Positions 9,301 to 16,719 of a DNA stretch of 52,491 nucleotides are shown here, one piece after another. Source of the stretch: Candidatus Anaerostipes excrementavium (GTDB lineage Bacteria > Bacillota > Clostridia > Lachnospirales > Lachnospiraceae); NCBI GenBank assembly GCA_019114985.1, contig DXEM01000036.1:1-52491 (forward strand), in the 5' to 3' direction. Below the pieces are notes generated by a model. The model saw nothing but the letters and a program-made list of their open reading frames with translations, ran no database searches and was not told where the DNA came from. Within the stretch, counting starts at the first letter, position 1, and each line of letters starts with the position of its first letter. The position numbers and the translations under genes are program-made.

Positions 9301-10404
9301 ATGAAAACATATAAACTGCTGACACCGGGTCCGCTTACGACAACGGATACGGTAAAAAAAGAAATGATGTTTGATCACTGTACATGGGATGATGATTATA
9401 AAAAAATTACCCAGGATATCCGAAAAGGACTTCTTCGTCTGGCGCATGTCGGCGAGGAGGACTATACGGTCGTCCTAATGCAGGGCAGTGGGACATTTGG
9501 AGTGGAATCTGTACTTACCAGCTCTGTCGGGGCAGAGGATAAAGTGCTGATTGTAGCAAATGGAGCATATGGAGAACGTATGGAAGATATCGCAAAACAT
9601 GCGGGACTTTCCTATGCGGTTTATCATGAGGATTATAATAAGATACCGGATGCTGAAAAGATTGCGGATATTCTGGATCAGGATGATACTATTACCCATG
9701 TTTCCATGGTGCACAGCGAGACCACATCCGGAATTTTAAATGATATCTGTGAAGTTACGAGAGTCGTAAAAGCGAAAAAACGTACGATGATTGTAGATGC
9801 AATGAGCAGTTTTGGAGGCGTTGATATCCCGGTTGAAGATCTTGGCATTGATTTTATCATCAGCAGCGCCAATAAATGTATCCAAGGTGTTCCGGGATTC
9901 TCCTTTATCATTGCAAAAAAAGATGCTCTGGAAAAGACAAAAGGACAGGCAAGAAGCTTATCCTTGGATCTCTATGATCAATGGGAAACCATGAACAAAG
10001 ATGGAAAATGGAGATTTACATCTCCAACACATACTGTCCTGGCATTTGCGAAAGCGATGGAAGAATTGGAAGAAGAAGGCGGAATTTTGGCTCGTTCTAA
10101 ACGCTATTATGACAACAACAGAGAAATTATCCGCAGATTTAAGGAAATGGGATTAGAGACTTACATTGATGAAGAACATCAAGGACCGATCATTACGACT
10201 TTCTTTTTCCCGGAAGATGCAGGATTTACTTTTGAGGAAATGTATGAGTACATCAAAGACCGAGGATATGCGATCTATCCTGGCAAGGTAACAGAGGCTG
10301 CAACTTTCCGCATCGGAAATATAGGAGAAATCTATCAGGAAGATGTGGACGCTCTTTGTGCGATTATGAAAGAATTTTTGGAGGAAAAGAACCATGGAAA
10401 ATAA
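9301..10404 (+). CDS. phnW: 2-aminoethylphosphonate--pyruvate transaminase
   Basis: PLP enzyme that converts 2-aminoethylphosphonate and pyruvate to phosphonoacetaldehyde and alanine. The 367-residue protein starts with the class signature LLTPGPLTTTDTVKKEMMFDHCTWDDDY; the PLP Schiff-base lysine is Lys192 in SSANKCIQGVPGFSFI, and the PLP-ring Asp lies in IVDAMSSFGG. The N-terminal length and the key residues match known PhnW. It follows the binding protein by 3 bases and overlaps phnX by 11 bases, which suggests translational coupling. Confidence 0.96.
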   Translation: MKTYKLLTPGPLTTTDTVKKEMMFDHCTWDDDYKKITQDIRKGLLRLAHVGEEDYTVVLMQGSGTFGVESVLTSSVGAEDKVLIVANGAYGERMEDIAKHAGLSYAVYHEDYNKIPDAEKIADILDQDDTITHVSMVHSETTSGILNDICEVTRVVKAKKRTMIVDAMSSFGGVDIPVEDLGIDFIISSANKCIQGVPGFSFIIAKKDALEKTKGQARSLSLDLYDQWETMNKDGKWRFTSPTHTVLAFAKAMEELEEEGGILARSKRYYDNNREIIRRFKEMGLETYIDEEHQGPIITTFFFPEDAGFTFEEMYEYIKDRGYAIYPGKVTEAATFRIGNIGEIYQEDVDALCAIMKEFLEEKNHGK

Positions 10405-11170
10405 AATCGAGGCAGTGATCTTTGACTGGGCAGGAACGACGGTAGATTATGGATGCTTTGCCCCGGTACAGGCTTTCACGGAAGTATTTAAAGAATTTGG
10501 CGTAGAACCTACGATGGAAGAAGTCAGAAAGCCAATGGGAATGTTAAAGATCGATCATATCCGTACTATGCTTTCTATGGAAAGAATCCAGAGTCTTTGG
10601 CAGGAAAAATACAATCGTCCGTCCAATGAAGAGGACGTTCAGGCAATGTATGACGTCTATGAGGCAAAATTGTTAAGCGTATTGGATCAGTATGCAGAAG
10701 TAAAGCCGAACGTCTTGGAAACAATAGCTAAGCTTCGCGAAAACGGCATTAAGATCGGATCCACCACAGGGTATACGGATAAGATGATGGAAATCGTGAC
10801 CAGAGTGGCAAAAGAAAACGGTTATGAGCCGGATGCCTGGTTTAGTCCGGATACAGTCGGGTCCAAAGGACGACCATATCCATATATGGTATTTGAAAAT
10901 ATGAAAGCGTTAGGAATCGACTCCGTAAAGAAGGTAGTTAAAGTCGGTGATACGATTTCAGATATTTTAGAAGGTAAAAATGCCGGCGTGATCTCCATAG
11001 GGGTCATCGAAGGAAGTTCCGAGATGGGGCTTTCCCAGGAAGAATATGAAGCTTTGTCCGAAGAGGAAAAGAAAGCAGCAGTGGAAAGTGTCAAAGAAAA
11101 ATTCTTCGCTGCAGGAGCAGACGATGTCATCCAGGATATGGGGGAACTTGTCGATTTGATTCTTAAATGA
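10394..11170 (+). CDS. phnX: Phosphonoacetaldehyde hydrolase (phosphonatase)
   Basis: HAD-superfamily enzyme that cleaves the C-P bond of phosphonoacetaldehyde to acetaldehyde and phosphate, completing AEP use as phosphorus, nitrogen and carbon source. The nucleophile Asp11 is in VIFDWAGTTVDYGCFAP and the phosphonatase-specific Schiff-base lysine is Lys52 in PMGMLKIDHIRTM, both as in characterised PhnX; GDTISDILEGKNAG holds the Mg-binding Asp pair. It is 258 residues, near the normal length. Its last 17 codons and the terminator behind it recur about 1.5 kb downstream, so this 3' end is one side of a direct repeat. Confidence 0.96.
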   Translation: MENKIEAVIFDWAGTTVDYGCFAPVQAFTEVFKEFGVEPTMEEVRKPMGMLKIDHIRTMLSMERIQSLWQEKYNRPSNEEDVQAMYDVYEAKLLSVLDQYAEVKPNVLETIAKLRENGIKIGSTTGYTDKMMEIVTRVAKENGYEPDAWFSPDTVGSKGRPYPYMVFENMKALGIDSVKKVVKVGDTISDILEGKNAGVISIGVIEGSSEMGLSQEEYEALSEEEKKAAVESVKEKFFAAGADDVIQDMGELVDLILK

Positions 11171-11215
11171 AAAAAAATGATTGATACAGAAAGGGGTCTT
11201 AAGATCCCTTTCTTC
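11118..11215 (+). repeat. Direct repeat, copy 1: 3' end of phnX plus hairpin
   Basis: The last 17 codons of phnX, its stop and the following hairpin, matching 12648-12748. Bases 11118-11172 match 12648-12702 with one change in the coding part (11143 G versus 12673 A), a silent third-codon change. A spacer of about 15 bases differs, then 11187-11215 and 12720-12748 are identical over 29 bases. The two copies bracket the AlbA_2-type gene. Confidence 0.95.
11188..11213 (+). terminator. Hairpin between phnX and the convergent AlbA_2 gene
   Basis: AGAAAGGGG (11188-11196) pairs with TCCCTTTCT (11205-11213); the middle TCTTAAGA is itself symmetrical, so the stem can extend to a 4-base TTAA loop. 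There is no clean T-tract on the plus strand; on the minus strand a T8 run follows after about 11 bases. It probably terminates both converging transcripts. Confidence 0.55.
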
Positions 11216-11219
11216 TACA

Positions 11220-12494
11220 TTATTCTATAATTTCCCAATGACCGGTTTTTTTAGAGCCTTTTCTTCTAATAAGATTCTTTTTAATTAAAGATTGGATAGT
11301 TCTGTCAATGGTTCTAGAAGACACGCCAATTTTTTCTGCCATTTTCTGACGGGATATTTGAGGAATTTCTTCGATCAGATGATAAACTGCTGACTCATTT
11401 TTATTCAAATAAAGGAGAGCAGGATTTAATTCGCCAATATCGCTGTTTATCTCGCCATTTATCTCGCCATTGCGAATTGTTGCATTCAGCATAAAGGCAT
11501 TGTCGGAATATTCAGGTGCAGGTAGTCCAGCATTTTCCATTTCATGAAACATACGATCAATACCTTCGCCAAATTCCTTTACGTATTCATATTGGTGCAG
11601 AAATTCAGCTATTTTAGGATTACGTGAAAAATGAACAGTACGCAGGTTGTTAAGACGGACAATTCCCGGTAAACTTCCTGGACTTTCAACGGTGATGCGA
11701 TCATCGAACATTTTGATTTGACTACTTACAAAGTCTAATGCTTGGCGAACAACATCAAGGATACGACCATGAAAGATCTCATCCTTAATTACATTCATTT
11801 CCGTACCGACTTTTGCTTCTGTCCCATCATATCGAATAAAACGGACTCTTGCTCTCTGGAAAAATCTTTGGGGATTCTTTCCGAAAAGAAGGAGAGCAGC
11901 ACCGCTCATTTCTTCCCTTCCATCGTGACGTACAACATAATCGTTGTTTTGTTGGATATATTCTTTTGCAGATTTTCCATAGCCTATTTTTTTACAGTAT
12001 TCCTCCACGAAATCAAAATCAATGTCGTCAATGGAAGAACGGAATACAGGTTCGTCTTCGTAATAACGCGAGCCTTTGGCATACATAAGCTGTAAGCGTT
12101 CGTCGAAGTTTAATTTTTTCGATTTATCACCCATACGGTAATATACATCATCCTGCTGATTGGCATGAAGTTCAGAACTTTGAGGTATGGTAATGATAAG
12201 CAGATGGTTCGCTTTCCCATCTTTATCTATGCAATCAACGGTTTCTGTCATAACACGAACAGAAGGTTTGCAGTAATCAAACGGTACCCTTAAAATGTCG
12301 TTGACATTATTTTGATAGTCGTCAATTCCAGTTACGGTAAAATCATCTTCGATGCCAATAACAAGTGTGCCGCCATCTGCATTGGCAAATGCAACAATGT
12401 GATTGGATAATCCTTTCGGATTTTTTCTTGCACTTTTGCGGTCGTAGGTCTGATCCTCTTTCTTTTTATAGATTTCTTCAAGTGTATATAACAT
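11220..12494 (-). CDS. AlbA_2/Schlafen-type ATP-binding transcriptional regulator, apparently internally deleted
   Basis: Putative helicase-like/regulatory protein of 424 residues. The N-terminal AlbA_2 (Schlafen-type) domain shows EDQTYDRKSARKNPKGL and AFANADGGTLVIGIEDD (about residues 12-52). The middle resembles a GHKL ATPase C-terminal half (KMFDDRITVESPGSLPGIV, NPKIAEFLHQYEYVKEFGEGIDRMF), and the C-terminus is a winged HTH (KMAEKIGVSSRTIDRTIQSLIKK). From memory, relatives have about 40-45 residues between LDFVSSQI and KMFDDRI, containing the ATPase N-box (E..NA..HRDY). Here the two are joined directly, in frame, so ATP binding is doubtful. ACAGGAGG precedes the ATG. The gene lies alone between copies of the phnX 3' end. 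I cannot name its target. Confidence 0.8.
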   Translation of the reverse strand: MLYTLEEIYKKKEDQTYDRKSARKNPKGLSNHIVAFANADGGTLVIGIEDDFTVTGIDDYQNNVNDILRVPFDYCKPSVRVMTETVDCIDKDGKANHLLIITIPQSSELHANQQDDVYYRMGDKSKKLNFDERLQLMYAKGSRYYEDEPVFRSSIDDIDFDFVEEYCKKIGYGKSAKEYIQQNNDYVVRHDGREEMSGAALLLFGKNPQRFFQRARVRFIRYDGTEAKVGTEMNVIKDEIFHGRILDVVRQALDFVSSQIKMFDDRITVESPGSLPGIVRLNNLRTVHFSRNPKIAEFLHQYEYVKEFGEGIDRMFHEMENAGLPAPEYSDNAFMLNATIRNGEINGEINSDIGELNPALLYLNKNESAVYHLIEEIPQISRQKMAEKIGVSSRTIDRTIQSLIKKNLIRRKGSKKTGHWEIIE

Positions 12495-12571
12495 ACAAAG
12501 TCCCTCCTGTAGTGTGATGATTTTTTCAGTTAGTTCCCTGCCGAAAATTGTTTTGCTGCAAATAGTATATC

Positions 12572-12589
12572 CTCTTTTAGATAAAAGAG
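12572..12589. promoter_or_regulatory. Perfect 8-bp inverted repeat upstream of the AlbA_2 gene (candidate operator)
   Basis: CTCTTTTA (12572-12579) and TAAAAGAG (12582-12589) with 2 bases between. On the minus strand it lies just downstream of TTGATA and next to TATACT (spacer 20 bases), where an operator for the HTH protein encoded by the gene would be expected. Confidence 0.4.
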
Positions 12590-12647
12590 TATCAAATTGG
12601 GAAGAAATAATACAAAGGTTATAAAGTGTATTGATAGAATGGATGGA

Positions 12648-12748
12648 CAGACGATGTCATCCAGGATATGGGAGAACTTGTCGATTTGATTCTTAAATGA
12701 AAGAAAATATTGATTTACGCAGAAAGGGGTCTTAAGATCCCTTTCTTC
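12648..12748 (+). pseudogene. Direct repeat, copy 2: orphan 3' fragment of phnX plus hairpin
   Basis: Carries the last 17 codons of phnX including TTAAATGA stop context, but no upstream part of the gene: left of 12648 the sequence is unrelated. The only coding difference from the intact copy is a synonymous GGG to GGA. That pattern fits a once-functional 3' end displaced by an insertion, not random drift. Confidence 0.9.
12721..12746 (-). terminator. Hairpin in repeat copy 2, downstream of the HD-domain gene
   Basis: AGAAAGGGG (12721-12729) with TCCCTTTCT (12738-12746), the same hairpin as after phnX. In its present place it lies 18 bases beyond the stop of the reverse-strand HD gene and may terminate that transcript. 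Confidence 0.45.
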
Positions 12749-12763
12749 CATGAGAGAAGTTTA

Positions 12764-13312
12764 TTATTCTGCAGGCGAACCAAAAACCTGTTCTACCAGC
12801 TGGCGGTATTCCTGATATTCTTTGTAATGCGCCAGCTCCTGAAAGGCTTCGGTAAGTCCTCGGTAATACCATGCGTGCATATTCTTATCTTTCATATTAA
12901 AACGGAGCCATAGTTGATCGCCGATCTCTCTGTAGTCTCGCGCCATGGAACGGATATTGGCAAGTTTATCTCCTAAGGCAATGATTTTGGCATTGCGTGA
13001 GGCTTCGTTTTTCAGGAACTGAATTGTGCTTCCTTTTCGTTCCTGCCAGCTTTTACTTTTATCTTCACTCTCCTGATCGACAAGGGAAGCGACTCTCGCA
13101 CCGAATCGCATACGAATATCTTGAATAGAGATGTCCTTGCAGTCCTCGACTACATCGTGGAGAACGGCCGCACACAACATTTCTTCATCGGTCGTAATGG
13201 CTGCCACAATCGCCGCCACTTCCAGCGGATGGATGATAAAGGGAATATCGGTTCCTTTTCGTTTCTGACCGGCGTGGGCATTGGTTGCAAATATGACAGC
13301 TTCTTCAAACAT
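12764..13312 (-). CDS. Stand-alone HD-domain (p)ppGpp hydrolase-like protein
   Basis: Protein of 182 residues resembling the hydrolase domain of RelA/SpoT (Mesh1-like, small alarmone hydrolase). All expected Mn-binding and catalytic positions are there: QKRK (Arg18), IIHPLEVA (His28), AAVLHDVVED (His52, Asp53, Glu56, Asp57) and GDKLAN (Asp115, Asn119). There is no synthetase, TGS or ACT domain. A longer start at 13357 is possible, but AAAAAAGGAG lies 6 bases before the ATG at 13312, and the promoter found on this strand would initiate near 13346, below 13357, which decides for 13312. Substrate (ppGpp, or NADPH as reported for Mesh1 homologues) is not settled by sequence. Confidence 0.85.
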   Translation of the reverse strand: MFEEAVIFATNAHAGQKRKGTDIPFIIHPLEVAAIVAAITTDEEMLCAAVLHDVVEDCKDISIQDIRMRFGARVASLVDQESEDKSKSWQERKGSTIQFLKNEASRNAKIIALGDKLANIRSMARDYREIGDQLWLRFNMKDKNMHAWYYRGLTEAFQELAHYKEYQEYRQLVEQVFGSPAE

Positions 13313-13352
13313 GTGGGACTCCTTTTTTGCTTCATTTGTTACTGCTAACTGT

Positions 13353-13381
13353 ATCATAAATCATTTTTTTTCACCATTCAA
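13353..13381 (-). promoter_or_regulatory. Promoter of the HD-domain gene
   Basis: On the minus strand TTGAAT (13381-13376) and TATGAT (13358-13353) are 17 bases apart. Predicted initiation near 13346 leaves a leader of about 34 bases to the ATG at 13312 and excludes the upstream in-frame ATG. Confidence 0.7.
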
Positions 13382-13470
13382 TAGCACAGAGAGGGTTTCT
13401 GGCATATTTTTTTATTTTTCCTGTAAAATTCGCATCCTTTGACGCTTTTTTGCTTTAAAGTGAAAAAGCA

Positions 13471-13499
13471 TTGACTTTTCTAAGGACGGACGGTACAAT
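13471..13499 (+). promoter_or_regulatory. Promoter of the tyrA-aroA operon
   Basis: TTGACT (13471-13476), 17-base spacer, TACAAT (13494-13499): near-consensus vegetative promoter. Initiation near 13506 gives a leader of about 20 bases with AAAGGAG before the tyrA ATG, so no room for a leader-peptide or T-box attenuator. Confidence 0.8.
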
Positions 13500-13527
13500 A
13501 AAATGAAGAATTAAAGGAGAAATAACT

Positions 13528-14631
13528 ATGGACAAGAATTTTACCATTGGATTTATCGGACTTGGTCTGATCGGCGGATCCATTGCGAAGACGATCAAAA
13601 GAGTCTTCCCAAATTATCGGATCGTTGGATTTGATGAAGACGACGATACGCTGAAAGAAGCATTCAAAGAACGAATCATCGATGTCATAGCTGATGACTG
13701 TGGGAAAGATTTTGCAGGCTGCAGCTATATTTTTTTGTGTGCCCCGGTGCAGCACAATGTTGAGTATTTGAAAACTTTAAAAGAATCCATTGATCCGGAT
13801 TGTATCCTCACAGACGTAGGAAGCGTAAAAGGAGAGATCCATCAGAAGATTGAAGAGCTGGGCATGGAAGAATGTTTTATCGGAGGACATCCCATGGTCG
13901 GTTCGGAGAAGGCTGGTTTTTCTTTTAGTTCGGATCGATTGATTGAGAATGCATATTATTTTATTACTCCGACGAAAAAAGCGGACGAAGAAAAGGTAAA
14001 GGAATTTACAGGCTTTATTGAAGAACTGGGTGCGCTGACCATATTGCTTGATTATGAACAGCATGATGCGTTTACGGCGGCAATCAGCCATGTTCCGCAT
14101 ATTATTGCCGCTGAGCTGGTACATATTGTAAAGGACATGGATACGAACCAGGGAATCTTAAAGCAGCTGGCAGCGGGTGGATTTAAAGATATTACAAGAA
14201 TTGCTTCATCTTCTCCGGTCGTATGGGAACAGATTTCTCTATCCAATCGAGAGAACATTAAGACTTTGCTGCAGCAGGCAAAGGACAGTCTGGACCGGGT
14301 TATTGAGGCCTTGGATACGGAAAATCGCACTTATTTGAATCAGTATTTTAAAGAAGCCGGGGAATACAGAGATTCTGTACCGGACAGCGCCGTAGGCTTG
14401 ATGGAGAAATCTTACGAAATCTTTGTCGATATTCCGGATGAGCCGGGAACTTTGTCTACGACAACTACACTGCTGGCGCTTAATAATATCAGTATTAAGA
14501 ATATCGGCATTATTCATAACCGAGAGTTCGAAGAGGGTGTGTTAAAGATCATGCTTTACGATGATACATCTGCAAAAAGAGCAAAAGAAATCTTACGAGA
14601 TAAAAATTACGTAGTATATGAGAGGAAATAG
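13528..14631 (+). CDS. tyrA: Prephenate dehydrogenase
   Basis: Oxidative decarboxylation of prephenate to 4-hydroxyphenylpyruvate with NAD, in tyrosine synthesis. The 367-residue protein has an N-terminal Rossmann domain (GLGLIGGS at 11-18), the LTDVGSVKG and GGHPMVGSEKAGF active-site motifs, the helical domain with AAISHVPHIIAAELV, and a C-terminal ACT domain (about 290-367: IFVDIPDEPGTLSTTTTLLA), which probably gives feedback control by tyrosine. There is no fused chorismate mutase domain. aroA follows 2 bases later. Confidence 0.95.
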   Translation: MDKNFTIGFIGLGLIGGSIAKTIKRVFPNYRIVGFDEDDDTLKEAFKERIIDVIADDCGKDFAGCSYIFLCAPVQHNVEYLKTLKESIDPDCILTDVGSVKGEIHQKIEELGMEECFIGGHPMVGSEKAGFSFSSDRLIENAYYFITPTKKADEEKVKEFTGFIEELGALTILLDYEQHDAFTAAISHVPHIIAAELVHIVKDMDTNQGILKQLAAGGFKDITRIASSSPVVWEQISLSNRENIKTLLQQAKDSLDRVIEALDTENRTYLNQYFKEAGEYRDSVPDSAVGLMEKSYEIFVDIPDEPGTLSTTTTLLALNNISIKNIGIIHNREFEEGVLKIMLYDDTSAKRAKEILRDKNYVVYERK

Positions 14632-14633
14632 AC

Positions 14634-15929
14634 ATGAAACTTACAAGAATTAACAGACTTCAGGGAGAGATTGCGGTACCGGGAGATAAGTCCATCAGTC
14701 ATAGAGCAGTCATGTTTGGTTCTCTTGCGAAAGGAACGACTCATATCAGCAACTTTCTTGCCGGAGCTGATTGCTTAGCCACGATTGATTGTTTCCGAAA
14801 AATGGGAATTCAGATTGAGCAGGATGGAACAGATGTGACAGTATATGGCAAGGGGCTTCATGGACTGACAAAGCCGGAAGAGGTTCTGGATGTGGGAAAC
14901 AGTGGCACAACCACCCGCCTGATCTCAGGAATCCTTGCCGGACAGAATTTTGAGGCAACATTATCGGGAGATGATTCTTTGAATCAGCGCCCAATGAAGC
15001 GAATTATCACGCCGCTTCGCATGATGGGAGCGGACATAAAGAGTGTCAAAGACAACGGATGTGCCCCGCTTAAGATCCAAGGAAAGAAACTGAAAGCGAT
15101 TCATTATGAATCCCCGGTAGCTTCTGCACAGGTAAAATCCTGTGTTTTGCTGGCGGGATTGTACGCCGATGGGAAGACTAGCGTGACGGAACCGGTTTTA
15201 TCCAGGAACCACACGGAGCTGATGCTCCGATCTTTTGGAGCGGAAGTAACATCCGAGGGAACAACGGCACAGATTACACCGCCGAAAGAGCTGAGAGCAA
15301 CCGATATTACTGTACCTGGAGATATTTCTTCCGCAGCTTATTTTATTGCGGCCGGTCTGGTTACGCCGGATTCCTGCATTCGTTTGAAAAATGTAGGACT
15401 GAATCCGACCAGAGACGGATTGATCCGGGTGTGCCGTCAGATGGGAGCGGATATCCAGATGGAACAGATCCGAGATGACGGAGGAGAAATGGCAGCAGAT
15501 CTGATCGTACGGACCAGTGAATTGAAAGGAACTGTGGTAGAGGGAGATTTGATTCCGACATTGATCGATGAGATTCCGGTCATTGCCCTTTTGGCAGCGT
15601 TTGCAAAAGGGGAGACGATCATACGAGATGCTCAGGAATTGAAAGTCAAGGAATCGGACCGGATTGCTTTGACAGTGGATAACCTTGTGAAAATGGGAGT
15701 GAACGCTCAGGCAACCGATGATGGCATGATCATCCGGGGCGGCGCACCTCTTCACGGCGCTCATATTTTCTGCGAATATGACCATCGAATCGCCATGACA
15801 TTTTCCATTGCCGGAATCAATGCAGAAGGGGAGACGATCATTGAAGACGCAGAATGTGTGGATGTATCTTATCCGACTTTTTATGAACAGTTAAAAAGTC
15901 TGCAAGTATCAGAGGAAGGACGCATATAA
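14634..15929 (+). CDS. aroA: 3-phosphoshikimate 1-carboxyvinyltransferase (EPSP synthase)
   Basis: Sixth step of the shikimate pathway: joins phosphoenolpyruvate and shikimate 3-phosphate. The 431-residue length is normal. Key motifs: PGDKSISHRAVM (Lys19, Ser20, Arg24), GNSGTTTRL, LSGDDSLNQRPMKR, the PEP-site SPVASAQVKSC, the catalytic Asp region LIDEIPVIALLAAFAKG, and ELKVKESDRI near the C-terminus. It starts 2 bases after tyrA and its stop is 1 base before the HAD gene, so all share a transcript. Confidence 0.96.
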   Translation: MKLTRINRLQGEIAVPGDKSISHRAVMFGSLAKGTTHISNFLAGADCLATIDCFRKMGIQIEQDGTDVTVYGKGLHGLTKPEEVLDVGNSGTTTRLISGILAGQNFEATLSGDDSLNQRPMKRIITPLRMMGADIKSVKDNGCAPLKIQGKKLKAIHYESPVASAQVKSCVLLAGLYADGKTSVTEPVLSRNHTELMLRSFGAEVTSEGTTAQITPPKELRATDITVPGDISSAAYFIAAGLVTPDSCIRLKNVGLNPTRDGLIRVCRQMGADIQMEQIRDDGGEMAADLIVRTSELKGTVVEGDLIPTLIDEIPVIALLAAFAKGETIIRDAQELKVKESDRIALTVDNLVKMGVNAQATDDGMIIRGGAPLHGAHIFCEYDHRIAMTFSIAGINAEGETIIEDAECVDVSYPTFYEQLKSLQVSEEGRI

Positions 15930-15930
15930 T

Positions 15931-16704
15931 ATGGAGAAGAAGTATTTCTTTTTTGATATCGATGGAACGCTGACGAACCGCAGTACGCACGAGATTGTTC
16001 CAAGCGCTTTGGAAACATTGCATCAATTGGAAAGAAACGGGCATTTTGTCGCGATTGCCACCGGACGCGCTCATTATAAAGCAGAGAAATTCACCAAGGC
16101 CAATGGGTTTTCCAATATGGTCTGCAATGGAGGAAATGGTCTGGTCATTGACAATGAATGGCTGGAGAATATTCCGCTGGACGCAGAAGGATGCCGAAAG
16201 ATCATCCGGCAGGCAGAAGAATTGGGATATGGCTGGTGCATTGCCATCGATGATACAAAAGATGTGTATATGACAGATGATTTATTTTTGCGGCAGGTCG
16301 GAAAGAGAAAGGAACCGACCCGCTATATTATAGATGATACTCTGGATGTCAGACAGATCGAGAATTTCCTTAAAATCTATGTGGCGGTTCCTAAAGAGGA
16401 GGAAGACCGGCTGACGACCAAAAAATACATCGGACACCTTCGATTCGAGCCGGAATACCTGATGTTCCAGCCGGATAACAAAAGGGCAGGAATTTTAAAG
16501 ATGATGGAATATCTCCACGGAGATAAAAAAGATGTGGTTGTATTTGGGGATGACTATAATGATCTGGACATGTTTTGTCCGGATTGGTTTTCGATCGCAA
16601 TGGGGAACGGATGTCAGGCGTTAAAGGACGCCGCGGACTATGTAACAGATACGAATCTCAGGGATGGCATTCAGAAAGCATGCGCACATTTTGGATGGAT
16701 CTAG
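15931..16704 (+). CDS. Cof-type HAD-IIB family phosphatase
   Basis: Small-molecule phosphatase of 257 residues. HAD motif I is FFDIDGTL (nucleophile Asp9, acid/base Asp11), motif II IATGRA, motif III lysine in NKRAGILKMM, and motif IV VVFGDDYNDLDMF. The type IIB cap lies between motifs II and III. Its start overlaps nothing but follows the aroA stop by one base. The substrate is unknown; members act on sugar phosphates, pyridoxal phosphate or flavin precursors. Confidence 0.9.
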   Translation: MEKKYFFFDIDGTLTNRSTHEIVPSALETLHQLERNGHFVAIATGRAHYKAEKFTKANGFSNMVCNGGNGLVIDNEWLENIPLDAEGCRKIIRQAEELGYGWCIAIDDTKDVYMTDDLFLRQVGKRKEPTRYIIDDTLDVRQIENFLKIYVAVPKEEEDRLTTKKYIGHLRFEPEYLMFQPDNKRAGILKMMEYLHGDKKDVVVFGDDYNDLDMFCPDWFSIAMGNGCQALKDAADYVTDTNLRDGIQKACAHFGWI

Positions 16705-16719
16705 CAGAGAGGAGTCAGG

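Noticed and set aside
13500-13527. Attenuator before tyrA
   Set aside because: The leader from the predicted start is about 20 bases, too short for an attenuator.
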